Positions 1-6,063 of a stretch of DNA of 11,730 bases are shown here, piece after piece. The notes beneath the pieces are model-generated. The model saw only the letters and a list, made by a program, of their open reading frames with translations, was not told the DNA's origin and ran no database searches. The stretch comes from Pseudonocardia sp. (GTDB lineage Bacteria; Actinomycetota; Actinomycetes; Mycobacteriales; Pseudonocardiaceae). Location of the stretch: positions 1-11,730 of the forward strand of contig JAKDLE010000033.1 of assembly GCA_030453005.1 (NCBI GenBank), in the 5' to 3' direction. The translations under genes and the position numbers were made by a program. The first letter of the stretch is position 1. Every line of letters starts with the position of its first letter.

Positions 1-23
1 TCACCTCGGGGGTGAGCCCTTTC

Positions 24-143
24 ATGACCAAACGCAACTGGAGCCGTCGCGACTTCATGCGACGCAGCGCCGGGGCCGCGGCCCTCGGCGGGCCCGTGCT
101 CCTGTCGGCCTGCTCGGAGGCTCGACCCAGGCGACGGCCCTGA
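24..143 (+). pseudogene. ehuB: EhuB-type binding protein, only the signal peptide left
   Basis: The frame encodes 39 residues. It opens with a twin-arginine motif (SRRDFM, residues 7-12), then a short hydrophobic stretch and a lipobox ending LLSAC, with the lipid-modified Cys at residue 30. This is the export and anchoring signal of a substrate-binding lipoprotein. After Cys30 the frame reads a few arginine-rich residues and stops, so the ligand-binding domain is gone. A GGGGGTGAG stretch upstream of the ATG could serve as ribosome-binding site. The next sequence (from about 128) reads as the C-terminal part of an EhuD-type permease. This suggests an operon ordered ehuB-ehuC-ehuD-ehuA suffered an internal deletion joining the start of ehuB to the end of ehuD. 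Assignment to EhuB rather than another Tat lipoprotein rests mainly on this context. Confidence 0.6.
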
Positions 144-458
144 GCCTGCCACGGTCGTGGGTCTGGACCGGTGTTGGTGCTGCCGCAGGCGATCCCGCGG
201 GTGCTGCCCGCACTCGGCAACCACGTGATCTCGATGTTCAAGGAGACGCCGCTGCTGATCGCCATCAGCGTGCTCGACATCGTCGGCCAGGCTCAGCTGG
301 TCGGCGGATACTCGTTCCGCTACGTCGAGGCGTACACCCTCGCCGGGCTGCTGTTCCTGCTGCTGAGCTAACCCGCATCCCTCGCGGTCCGACGATTGGA
401 GCGCCGTGTCGGCGTCGTGCGAGAAGTCCGAGAGCCCCGAGTCCGAGATCTCCGAACC
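128..458 (+). pseudogene. ehuD: EhuD permease C-terminal remnant (frameshift and nonsense)
   Basis: Read with one frame change, this encodes the end of an amino-acid/ectoine-type ABC permease. The first piece (128-169) gives QATALSLPRSWVWT. After one extra base near 170-176 the frame continues VLPQAIPRVLPALGN, the conserved cytoplasmic loop that docks on the ATPase, and then a last membrane segment ending AGLLFLLLS. A TAA at 369-371 follows where the family usually continues with Tyr-Pro (LLLSYPAS). Beyond the stop the same frame continues PASLAVRRLERRVG, a typical basic permease tail, and runs without a stop into the ehuA start. The N-terminal half is missing. A GTG at 171 opens a 66-codon frame, but it lacks most membrane helices. 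The gene cannot make a working permease. Confidence 0.8.
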
Positions 459-1213
<755 letters not shown>

Positions 1214-1220
<7 letters not shown>

Positions 1221-1230
1221 CGATCAGCGC
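1214..1230. terminator. Hairpin between convergent ehuA and vapC
   Basis: GCGCTGA (1214-1220, including the ehuA stop codon) is followed by CGA and then the exact inverse TCAGCGC (1224-1230). This makes a perfect 7-bp stem with a 3-nt loop. It sits in the 17-bp gap between the 3' ends of ehuA and vapC, where a bidirectional terminator would be expected. There is no U-tract, which is common for actinobacterial terminators. TCAGCGC recurs at 1239-1245, so an alternative pairing is possible. Confidence 0.5.
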
Positions 1231-1237
1231 CTGGGGA

Positions 1238-1663
1238 TCAGCGCAGCAGCAGGTGCGGCACGGAGGGGAAGCGGGCGAAGTCGCGGTCGAGGGTGGCCAC
1301 CTCGCAGTGGTGCTCGGCGGCGATGGCCGCGAGGACGGCGTCGGATACCAGGTCGCCCGCCGCACCGCCCTCCTCGCACAACGCGCGAAGCAGCGGTAGA
1401 TGGCGGGGGCCCGGGCCGGTCGGTAGGTGGTGGGGCTGCGCGCAGGTCGCATCGGCGAACGCGAACGCCTCCGCCAGCGGCGTGGGCACGTCGAAGATCC
1501 TCCGGTTCGTGCTGAGCCGGAGGAAGGACCCCCAGACGACCGCGGGGACGGTGAAGGTCCGGTCGCCTGCCATCAGCTCGTCGAACCAGGGACGCGCGAG
1601 ACGGTGGTGCGGGTGCTCCGGCCGGTGCGCCGCCAGGAGCACGTTGACGTCGAGGAGATGCAT
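1238..1663 (-). CDS. vapC: VapC-type PIN-domain ribonuclease toxin
   Basis: The 141-residue product is a PIN-domain protein of the actinobacterial VapC toxin group, predicted to cleave RNA in a Mg2+-dependent way and to be neutralised by the antitoxin encoded just upstream. Visible motifs are [13 protein letters not shown] (Asp5, Asn7), [12 protein letters not shown] at 42-53, SDAVLAAI (Asp108) and [10 protein letters not shown] (Asp126, Asp128). The acidic residue many PIN proteins carry in the second motif is not seen; the segment reads VVWGS, which I believe is usual for this subgroup. The ATG at 1663 overlaps the antitoxin stop by one base (TGATG), a classic coupled arrangement. A GTG one codon upstream is a possible alternative start. 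The gene converges on ehuA. Confidence 0.85.
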   Translation of the reverse strand: MHLLDVNVLLAAHRPEHPHHRLARPWFDELMAGDRTFTVPAVVWGSFLRLSTNRRIFDVPTPLAEAFAFADATCAQPHHLPTGPGPRHLPLLRALCEEGGAAGDLVSDAVLAAIAAEHHCEVATLDRDFARFPSVPHLLLR

Positions 1664-1920
1664 CACCGCAGGCCGTCGAGGGCTACGCCGTCGTCGAGAG
1701 CCTCCAGCAGGCCGCGATTCGTCGTGAGGTCGACGCCCGGCCGCACCCCGCCGCCACCGCGGAACACCGGGACCACCGGCCGCTCGGCCACCGGTGTCGG
1801 CGCCGCCAGCTCACGCCGCAGTGCGGCGTCGATGACCGCGCCCAGGGTCTGGCCGCGCTCCCGGGCGAGCCGCTTGGCGGCGATCAGCAGCTCCTCGGAG
1901 ACGGACACGGTGGTGCGCAT
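1663..1920 (-). CDS. vapB: VapB-type antitoxin
   Basis: The 85-residue product begins [19 protein letters not shown], matching a ribbon-helix-helix DNA-binding antitoxin: a short beta strand, then two helices through about residue 40. After a Pro-rich linker the C-terminal part ([18 protein letters not shown], then LLEALDDG) matches the toxin-binding tail of VapB partners. It should bind VapC and repress its own promoter. There is no ribosome-binding site before the ATG. Instead TAGCCT lies 8 nt upstream, so a leaderless transcript is likely. It follows the EhuB-like gene by 28 bp on the same strand and could also receive read-through from it. Confidence 0.85.
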   Translation of the reverse strand: MRTTVSVSEELLIAAKRLARERGQTLGAVIDAALRRELAAPTPVAERPVVPVFRGGGGVRPGVDLTTNRGLLEALDDGVALDGLR

Positions 1921-1952
1921 GATGCATCAGGCTAACGCATCACGCGCATCAC
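1920..1952 (-). promoter_or_regulatory. vapBC promoter and candidate operator
   Basis: On the minus strand, TAGCCT (1934-1929) fits a TANNNT -10 element 8 nt before the vapB ATG. The same stretch carries TGATGC three times on the minus strand (starting at 1951, 1942 and 1929), and a perfect 10-bp palindrome TGATGCATCA (1920-1929) touching the start codon. Repeats around the -10 and start are where VapB-VapC complexes normally bind for autorepression. The operator role is inferred. Confidence 0.45.
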
Positions 1953-2803
1953 ATCGGGGCGCAGAGTTCCGCGGTGCTCAGGTCCGGGTCGGGGAGGTTG
2001 ACCGCGGACAGGCCGAAGGGCTCGACGATGCGCAGCCACTCGCCCGAGGCCTGCAGGGCGGTCAGCTCGGCGTCGAACGCGGTGAGCAGGTCGGTCTCGC
2101 CCGGGCGCGCGGCGAACGCGGCGGCGGGGACGATGGCGCGCCCGTCGATCGTCGGCTCCACCGGCCGGGTGATCTCGACCGGGAGGCCGGGGTTGCGACG
2201 CAGCTCGTCGGCCAGCGAGATCGCGGTGAGCGCTCCGGCCTGCACCCGCCCGGAGACCACGTCGCGGAACAGCGATCGCTGGCTGTCGGCGATCTTGAGC
2301 TGGTCCTCGGACACCCCGGCGGCGCGGGCGTAGAGCAGCTCGACGGACCCGCCGAGCACCGCCAGCGTGGTCCCCGACTGCGCCACGCCCCCGTACGTGT
2401 GGATTCCACGCGGGTTGCCCTCGGGCACCAGGAACGCGGGCAGGGCGACGAAGTCCGGCCGGCTGAACGCCACCTCGGCGCAACGGCCTGCGGTGATCAT
2501 CATCCCGGCGGTGATCAGGTCGAACTGGTCGGCGAGCAGCCCCGGGATCAGTTCGTCGAAGCGGACCTGCACCGCCTCGAGGCCGCCGACGCCGATGCGG
2601 GCGAGAACGGCGCGGGCCACCTCCGGCTGAGAACCGGTGACCTGCCCGCGGGCGTTGACGTACCCGTACGGGCGCTCTCCCGAGATGCCGACCCGGAGGA
2701 CGTCCCACCGGCGCGCCTGCTCCAGGGTGGTGCCGCTGCGCTGGGCGCACGACACGGCCGCGAGTACCGGGAGCCCGAGCAGCAGGCGTCGGCGGGTGAG
2801 CAT
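1949..2803 (-). CDS. EhuB-like extracytoplasmic solute-binding lipoprotein
   Basis: The 284-residue product is a periplasmic-binding-protein fold lipoprotein of the amino-acid/ectoine class (SBP family 3). The N-terminus TRRRLLLG followed by a hydrophobic stretch and AAVSC (Cys19) is a Tat-like lipoprotein signal with a loose lipobox. The mature part shows RVGISGERPYGYVNARGQVTG, then LIPGLLADQFDLITAGMMIT with AGRCAEVAFSRPD, which I recognise as the EhuB pattern. It should bind ectoine-like solutes outside the membrane. I chose ATG 2803 because the signal peptide starts there; an in-frame upstream start at 2839 would add a Pro-rich stretch. It is on the opposite strand from ehuA with vapBC between, and no permease gene lies beside it. 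It is probably a paralogue or displaced ehuB. The substrate is unproven. Confidence 0.75.
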   Translation of the reverse strand: MLTRRRLLLGLPVLAAVSCAQRSGTTLEQARRWDVLRVGISGERPYGYVNARGQVTGSQPEVARAVLARIGVGGLEAVQVRFDELIPGLLADQFDLITAGMMITAGRCAEVAFSRPDFVALPAFLVPEGNPRGIHTYGGVAQSGTTLAVLGGSVELLYARAAGVSEDQLKIADSQRSLFRDVVSGRVQAGALTAISLADELRRNPGLPVEITRPVEPTIDGRAIVPAAAFAARPGETDLLTAFDAELTALQASGEWLRIVEPFGLSAVNLPDPDLSTAELCAPM

Positions 2804-2816
2804 CCTCGGCAGGCTA
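2804..2816 (-). promoter_or_regulatory. -10 element of the EhuB-like gene (leaderless)
   Basis: On the minus strand TAGCCT (2816-2811) lies 7 nt before the ATG, the position of a -10 box when transcription starts at or next to the start codon. The same hexamer precedes vapB. No good -35 or Shine-Dalgarno sequence is seen. Confidence 0.4.
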
Positions 2817-2857
2817 GGTGCTGGAGGCGGACCCGGCACCCTGGACGATCGTGAGCG

Positions 2858-3631
2858 TCAGTCCGGCCAGACGGGGGAGCGCTTCTCCAGGAACGCCGCC
2901 ATCCCCTCCCGCGCGCCGGGGCTCTGCGACAGCGACGCCATCACCTCGACGGCGATCGCGTACGCGTCGGTCTCCGGGCGGTCGAGCTGCGCGTAGAGGG
3001 TCTGCTTGCCCACACCCTTGCCGAAGCGGCTGCCCCGGGTCGCGCGCGCGAGCAGTTCCTCGACCTTCGCGTCGAGCTCGGCGTCCGGGACGGCGTAGTT
3101 GATCAGGCCCCACTCGGCGGCGGTGGCCGCGTCGATCGGGTCGCCGGTGAGCGCCAGTTCCATGAGCCGCTTGCGCCCGACGTTGCGGGCCACCGGCACG
3201 GACGGGGTGTGGCAGAACCAGCCGCCCTTGCCGCCGGGCAGCGCGAACGACGCGGACTGCCCGGCCACGGCCAGATCGCAGGACGCGACCAGCTGGCACC
3301 CCGCGGCGGTGGCGATCGTGGCCACCTTGGCGATGACGATCTGCGGCACCTCCTGCACGGTCCGCATGACCTTCGTGCACAGCTGGAGCAGGTCGCGGAC
3401 GCCCGCGAGGTCGCGTCCGGCGACATCGGCGAAGTCGTGGCCCGCCGAGAACGCCTTGCCCTCGCCGGCCAGCACGATGCCGGTGGCGTCGGACCGTCCG
3501 GCGGCCTCCAGGGCGTCCACGAGCTCGCGCAGGTGCTCCTCGGAGAGCGCGTTGCGCCGCTCCGGGCGGTTCATCGTGATCCGGACGGTATCGCCGTCGT
3601 GCTTGACCAGGAGGTGTTCGTAGTCGGCCAT
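2858..3631 (-). CDS. Enoyl-CoA hydratase/isomerase family protein
   Basis: The 257-residue product has the crotonase fold and resembles ECHDC3-type members. The two oxyanion-hole segments are visible: AFSAGHDF (60-67) and TAAGCQLVASCDLA (108-121). Of the two catalytic glutamates of classical hydratases, the second is present in MELALTGD (Glu158), but the first position reads LPGGKGGWF, with Gly133 where Glu would stand. Water addition to an enoyl-CoA is therefore uncertain, and isomerase, hydrolase or another acyl-CoA reaction is possible. I chose ATG 3631, with TACCGT 6 nt upstream as a leaderless -10 element; a GTG at 3691 is in frame but adds a low-complexity lead. It lies 81 bp downstream of the acyl-CoA dehydrogenase gene on the same strand, with its own apparent promoter, and probably works in acyl-CoA breakdown. 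Confidence 0.85.
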   Translation of the reverse strand: MADYEHLLVKHDGDTVRITMNRPERRNALSEEHLRELVDALEAAGRSDATGIVLAGEGKAFSAGHDFADVAGRDLAGVRDLLQLCTKVMRTVQEVPQIVIAKVATIATAAGCQLVASCDLAVAGQSASFALPGGKGGWFCHTPSVPVARNVGRKRLMELALTGDPIDAATAAEWGLINYAVPDAELDAKVEELLARATRGSRFGKGVGKQTLYAQLDRPETDAYAIAVEVMASLSQSPGAREGMAAFLEKRSPVWPD

Positions 3632-3643
3632 GGGGCCACGGTA
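3632..3643 (-). promoter_or_regulatory. -10 element of the enoyl-CoA hydratase-like gene
   Basis: On the minus strand TACCGT (3643-3638) precedes the ATG by 6 nt. It fits TANNNT and implies a leaderless message. No Shine-Dalgarno sequence is present. Confidence 0.45.
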
Positions 3644-3648
3644 GCCCG

Positions 3649-3691
3649 GGACGGGGCCTTGCTCCACCGTGCGGACAGCGCCTTGCGTCAC
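3649..3691 (-). repeat. Two 19-bp imperfect direct repeats upstream of the hydratase-like gene
   Basis: On the minus strand GTGACGCAAGGCGCTGTCC (3691-3673) and GTGGAGCAAGGCCCCGTCC (3667-3649) match at 15 of 19 positions and are 24 bp apart. They cover the -35 region and just upstream of the predicted promoter. They could be two regulator-binding sites or a piece of a dispersed intergenic repeat. Confidence 0.4.
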
Positions 3692-3712
3692 CCCGTGGCC
3701 GTCCCCCGGGCG

Positions 3713-4873
3713 TCAGTAGCTCTTCGGCAGCCCCAGCGTGTGCTGGGCGATGAAGTTCAGGATCATCTCCCGGCTGACGGGCGCGATCCGGGCCGTGCGG
3801 ACGGCGCCGATCAACGTGCCCACCCCGTACTCGACGGCCATGCCGTTGCCGCCGTGCGCCTGCACGGCGGCGTCGACGGCGTTGATCGCGGCCTCCGCGG
3901 CGGAGTACTTGGCGATGTTGGCCGCCTCCGCCGCGGCGGCCATGTCCCCGACGTCATAGAGCCAGGCCGCACGCGTCGTCGCCATCCGGGCCAGCTCCAC
4001 CTCGACGTGCGCCTTCGCGAGCGGGTGCGCGATCGCCTGGTGCGCGCCGATCGGGGTCGTCCAGACCGTGCGGTCCCTCGCGTAGTCGATGCCCTTGCCC
4101 AGCGCGTAGCGGGCCAGGCCGTTCGAGTACGCGGCCACCGTGATGCGCTCCGGGTTGAGCCCGGCGAACAGGGCCGCGAGCCCGGCCTCCTCGCCGCCGA
4201 CCAGCGCGTCGTCGGGCAGCAGGGCGTCGTCGAAGAAGACCGTGAACTGCTTCTCCGGGCTCTGGATCGCCATCTCGATGGGTTGGTAGGTCATGCCGGG
4301 CGTGTCGGTGGGGACGATGAACATCGCCGGCCGCAGGGTGCCCTCGGCGCCTTCGAGGCGCGCGACGACCAGCGTCGCGTCGGTCTCGTCGACGCCGGAG
4401 ATGTAGTACTTCGTGCCGGACAGCCGCCACCCCTTCCCGTCCGGGTCGCGTCGCGCGGTCGTGGTGATCCGATGCGAGTTCGACCCGGCGTCGGGCTCGG
4501 TGATGGCGAACGACATCTTCGCGCTGCCGTCGGCGAAGCGGGGGAGCCAGCGCTCCTTCTGGTCGACGGTGCCGCTGGTGGCGATCACCGTGGCGGCGAT
4601 GGCGGGCGAGACCACGATCAGCAGCAGCGGGCAGCCCGCCGCCGCGATCTCCTCGGCGACGATCGAGAGCTCCACCATCCCCGCGCCGCCGCCGCCGTAC
4701 TCGGCGGGTACGGCGACGCCGAGATATCCGTTCTCCCCGGCCTCCTTCCACAGCTCGGTGGTCTTGCCGCCGGTGCGGGCCTTCTCGATGAGGTAGTCGT
4801 GGCCGTACTTGCCGGCCATCTGGGCCACGGATTTCCGCAGCAGCTGCTGTTCGTCGGTCTCGCGCAGGTCCAT
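3713..4873 (-). CDS. Acyl-CoA dehydrogenase
   Basis: The 386-residue product has the length and layout of a FAD-dependent acyl-CoA dehydrogenase, which introduces the alpha-beta double bond in an acyl-CoA and passes electrons to ETF. The N-terminal helical domain runs to about 115. The middle beta domain has FAITEPDAGSNSHRITTTA (122-140) and GTKYYISG for flavin and substrate contacts. The C-terminal helices include LNPERITVAA and QAHGGNGMAVEYG. Glu242 in NPERI sits where isovaleryl- and long-chain-type enzymes carry the catalytic base, while the EGTxxI motif of MCAD-like enzymes is absent near the C-terminus (RIAPVSREMILNF). The ATG overlaps the stop of the upstream regulator by one base, and GGAGG lies 5 nt before it. 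The pair is therefore one operon. Substrate chain length cannot be read from the sequence. Confidence 0.92.
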   Translation of the reverse strand: MDLRETDEQQLLRKSVAQMAGKYGHDYLIEKARTGGKTTELWKEAGENGYLGVAVPAEYGGGGAGMVELSIVAEEIAAAGCPLLLIVVSPAIAATVIATSGTVDQKERWLPRFADGSAKMSFAITEPDAGSNSHRITTTARRDPDGKGWRLSGTKYYISGVDETDATLVVARLEGAEGTLRPAMFIVPTDTPGMTYQPIEMAIQSPEKQFTVFFDDALLPDDALVGGEEAGLAALFAGLNPERITVAAYSNGLARYALGKGIDYARDRTVWTTPIGAHQAIAHPLAKAHVEVELARMATTRAAWLYDVGDMAAAAEAANIAKYSAAEAAINAVDAAVQAHGGNGMAVEYGVGTLIGAVRTARIAPVSREMILNFIAQHTLGLPKSY

Positions 4874-5463
4874 CACGCCTCCAGGCGGGTGTCGAGGTGC
4901 CGGGCCCAGTCCGCCAGCAGGCGCCGGCGGCGGGTGGTGTCGTCGGTGAGCAGGGCGGAGACGCCGAGGCCGCGAACGAGGTCGAGGGTCTGCTGGATCG
5001 CGGCGCGCACCCCGGGGCGGGACCCGTCGGCGCCCAGCAGCTCGACGGTGAGGCGGTGGGTCTCGCGGCCGACCTCGGCCTCCAGCGGCACGACGACCTC
5101 GCGCAGGACGGGGTCGGTGCGGGCCGCGACCCACAGCTCCAGCATCGCCCGGAACAGCGGGCCGGTGTGCAGCGCCGCGAGCATGTCGAGCACGGCCGCG
5201 GTGCGCCCGGGGCCGACGGGCAGCGCGCCCGCGCGGGCGCGAACCTCGTCGAAGCGCGCCGTGCCGATGTGCTCCACGGCGGCGAGCACCAGCTCCGCCC
5301 GGGTGGGGTAGTGGTGCAGCTGCGCGCCGCGCGACACCCCGGCCCGTCGCGCCACGACCGTGGTGGTCGTGCCGGCCCAGCCGTGGTCCACGAGGCACGC
5401 GACGGCTGCGTCCATGAGCCGGGCGCGGGTCGCGTCGCTGCGCTCCTGCTGACGGACGGACAC
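4873..5463 (-). CDS. TetR-family transcriptional regulator
   Basis: The 196-residue product has a TetR-type N-terminal DNA-binding domain. The helix-turn-helix lies at about residues 30-52: TTTTVVARRAGVSRGAQLHHYP, here in two parts TTTTVVARRAGVSRG and AQLHHYP, followed by TRAELVLAAVEH. The rest is an all-helical ligand-binding and dimer domain. I chose GTG 5463; a TTG at 5490 would add nine residues lacking family character. The stop overlaps the acyl-CoA dehydrogenase start (TGATG). It is therefore likely to control its own operon in response to an acyl-CoA or related ligand, as FadR- and KstR-type TetR proteins do. The ligand is unknown. A good promoter, TTGACT-N17-CATGCT, precedes it. Confidence 0.88.
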   Translation of the reverse strand: MSVRQQERSDATRARLMDAAVACLVDHGWAGTTTTVVARRAGVSRGAQLHHYPTRAELVLAAVEHIGTARFDEVRARAGALPVGPGRTAAVLDMLAALHTGPLFRAMLELWVAARTDPVLREVVVPLEAEVGRETHRLTVELLGADGSRPGVRAAIQQTLDLVRGLGVSALLTDDTTRRRRLLADWARHLDTRLEA

Positions 5464-5507
5464 GGGGTGAGCATGCGGCCCGGGAAACAAACAGTCAAGC
5501 CTGCTTG
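5464..5507 (-). promoter_or_regulatory. Promoter and possible operator of the TetR/acyl-CoA dehydrogenase operon
   Basis: On the minus strand TTGACT (5498-5493) and CATGCT (5475-5470) are separated by exactly 17 nt, and the -10 ends 6 nt before the GTG start. The -35 contains the stop codon of the upstream Nudix gene. An inverted repeat CAAGC-2 nt-GCTTG (5496-5507) overlaps the -35 and could be a repressor half-site pair. Confidence 0.5.
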
Positions 5508-6028
5508 TCGTGGAGGAGCAGCAGGAGGTAGGCGGCGAGGGTCTGGGCGTCGACGATCACGCCCTCGCGCACCATCCGCTCGAACTCGGCAGTGCTGAAC
5601 CAGCGGGCCCGCATGTCCTGCTCGGTGTGCTCGCGTCGGGTCTGTCCCGCCGTCAGTTCCGTCGCGAGGAAGACGTGCTCCCGCTGGCTGGACATGCCCG
5701 GGGCGATGTCGAGGCCGCCGAGCAGCTGCATGTGCCCGGCGACGAGCCCCGTCTCCTCCGTCAGCTCGCGGGCGGCGAGCGTCCTCGGGTCGAGCTCGGT
5801 CCGATCCGGAGCGGTGCCCATCGGGAACTCCCAGCGGCGTCGCCCCACCGGGTAGCGGAACTGCTCGACGAGGTGCAGCCGGTCACCGTCACGCGGGATG
5901 ACCACGGCGGCCGTCGGCTTGTCGACCACCCCGTAGATGCCGTCGCTGCCGTCACCGCGGCGGATCGTGTCCTCGCGCACCGTCATCCAGCTGTTCGCGT
6001 ACACCTGCCGGCTGCTGATCGTCTCCAC
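5495..6028 (-). CDS. Nudix hydrolase, ADP-ribose pyrophosphatase-like
   Basis: The 177-residue product fits the ADP-ribose pyrophosphatase branch of Nudix enzymes, which hydrolyse a nucleoside diphosphate linked to another group using Mg2+. The Nudix core RELTEETGL is at 87-95, with Glu88, Glu91 and Glu92 as metal ligands. The front of the box (GTAPDRTELDPRTLAA, from 71) has one extra residue between the conserved Glu and RE compared with the GX5EX7RE consensus. WEFPMG precedes it and GGLDIAPGMSSQREHVF follows, as in this branch. Glu134 or Glu136 (EHTEQDM) may be the second-site acidic residue. The GTG start at 6028 is divergent from the WYL regulator with 35 bp between them. Exact substrate is not determined. 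Confidence 0.85.
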   Translation of the reverse strand: METISSRQVYANSWMTVREDTIRRGDGSDGIYGVVDKPTAAVVIPRDGDRLHLVEQFRYPVGRRRWEFPMGTAPDRTELDPRTLAARELTEETGLVAGHMQLLGGLDIAPGMSSQREHVFLATELTAGQTRREHTEQDMRARWFSTAEFERMVREGVIVDAQTLAAYLLLLLHDKQA

Positions 6029-6063
6029 GGTGGGGGATTGTCCGGGCCGGCAGGATCGCGCGC
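6029..6063. promoter_or_regulatory. Shared divergent promoter region, Nudix gene and WYL regulator
   Basis: Only 35 bp separate the two divergent GTG starts. On the minus strand GACAAT lies 8 nt before the Nudix start, and on the plus strand CAGGAT (6051-6056) lies 7 nt before the WYL gene start. Each matches TANNNT except at the first base. Both transcripts would be leaderless and their promoters would nearly touch, so one regulator could control both. Confidence 0.35.

Noticed and set aside
1..15. TCACC/GGTGA inverted repeat at the very start.
   Set aside because: Five-base arms with a 5-nt spacer at the window edge are too weak to call an operator without upstream sequence.
171..371. A standalone 66-residue membrane protein.
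   Set aside because: Its sequence matches the end of an EhuD permease, and the reading frame continues with permease tail sequence after the stop, so it is a pseudogene piece.
1427..2854. A 475-codon plus-strand open frame over vapBC and the EhuB-like gene.
   Set aside because: It lies antisense to three genes with clear family motifs, and its translation is compositionally biased (Arg/Gly/Asp-rich) without domains. It is a high-GC shadow.
3209..5311. A 700-codon plus-strand open frame across the hydratase, acyl-CoA dehydrogenase and TetR genes.
   Set aside because: It is antisense to three well-supported genes and has low-complexity composition. Long stop-free antisense frames are expected at this GC content.
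4873..5398. In-frame N-terminal extension of the acyl-CoA dehydrogenase to 5398.
   Set aside because: The stretch coincides with the TetR gene in another frame, and the enzyme's family start is at 4873 with a good ribosome-binding site.
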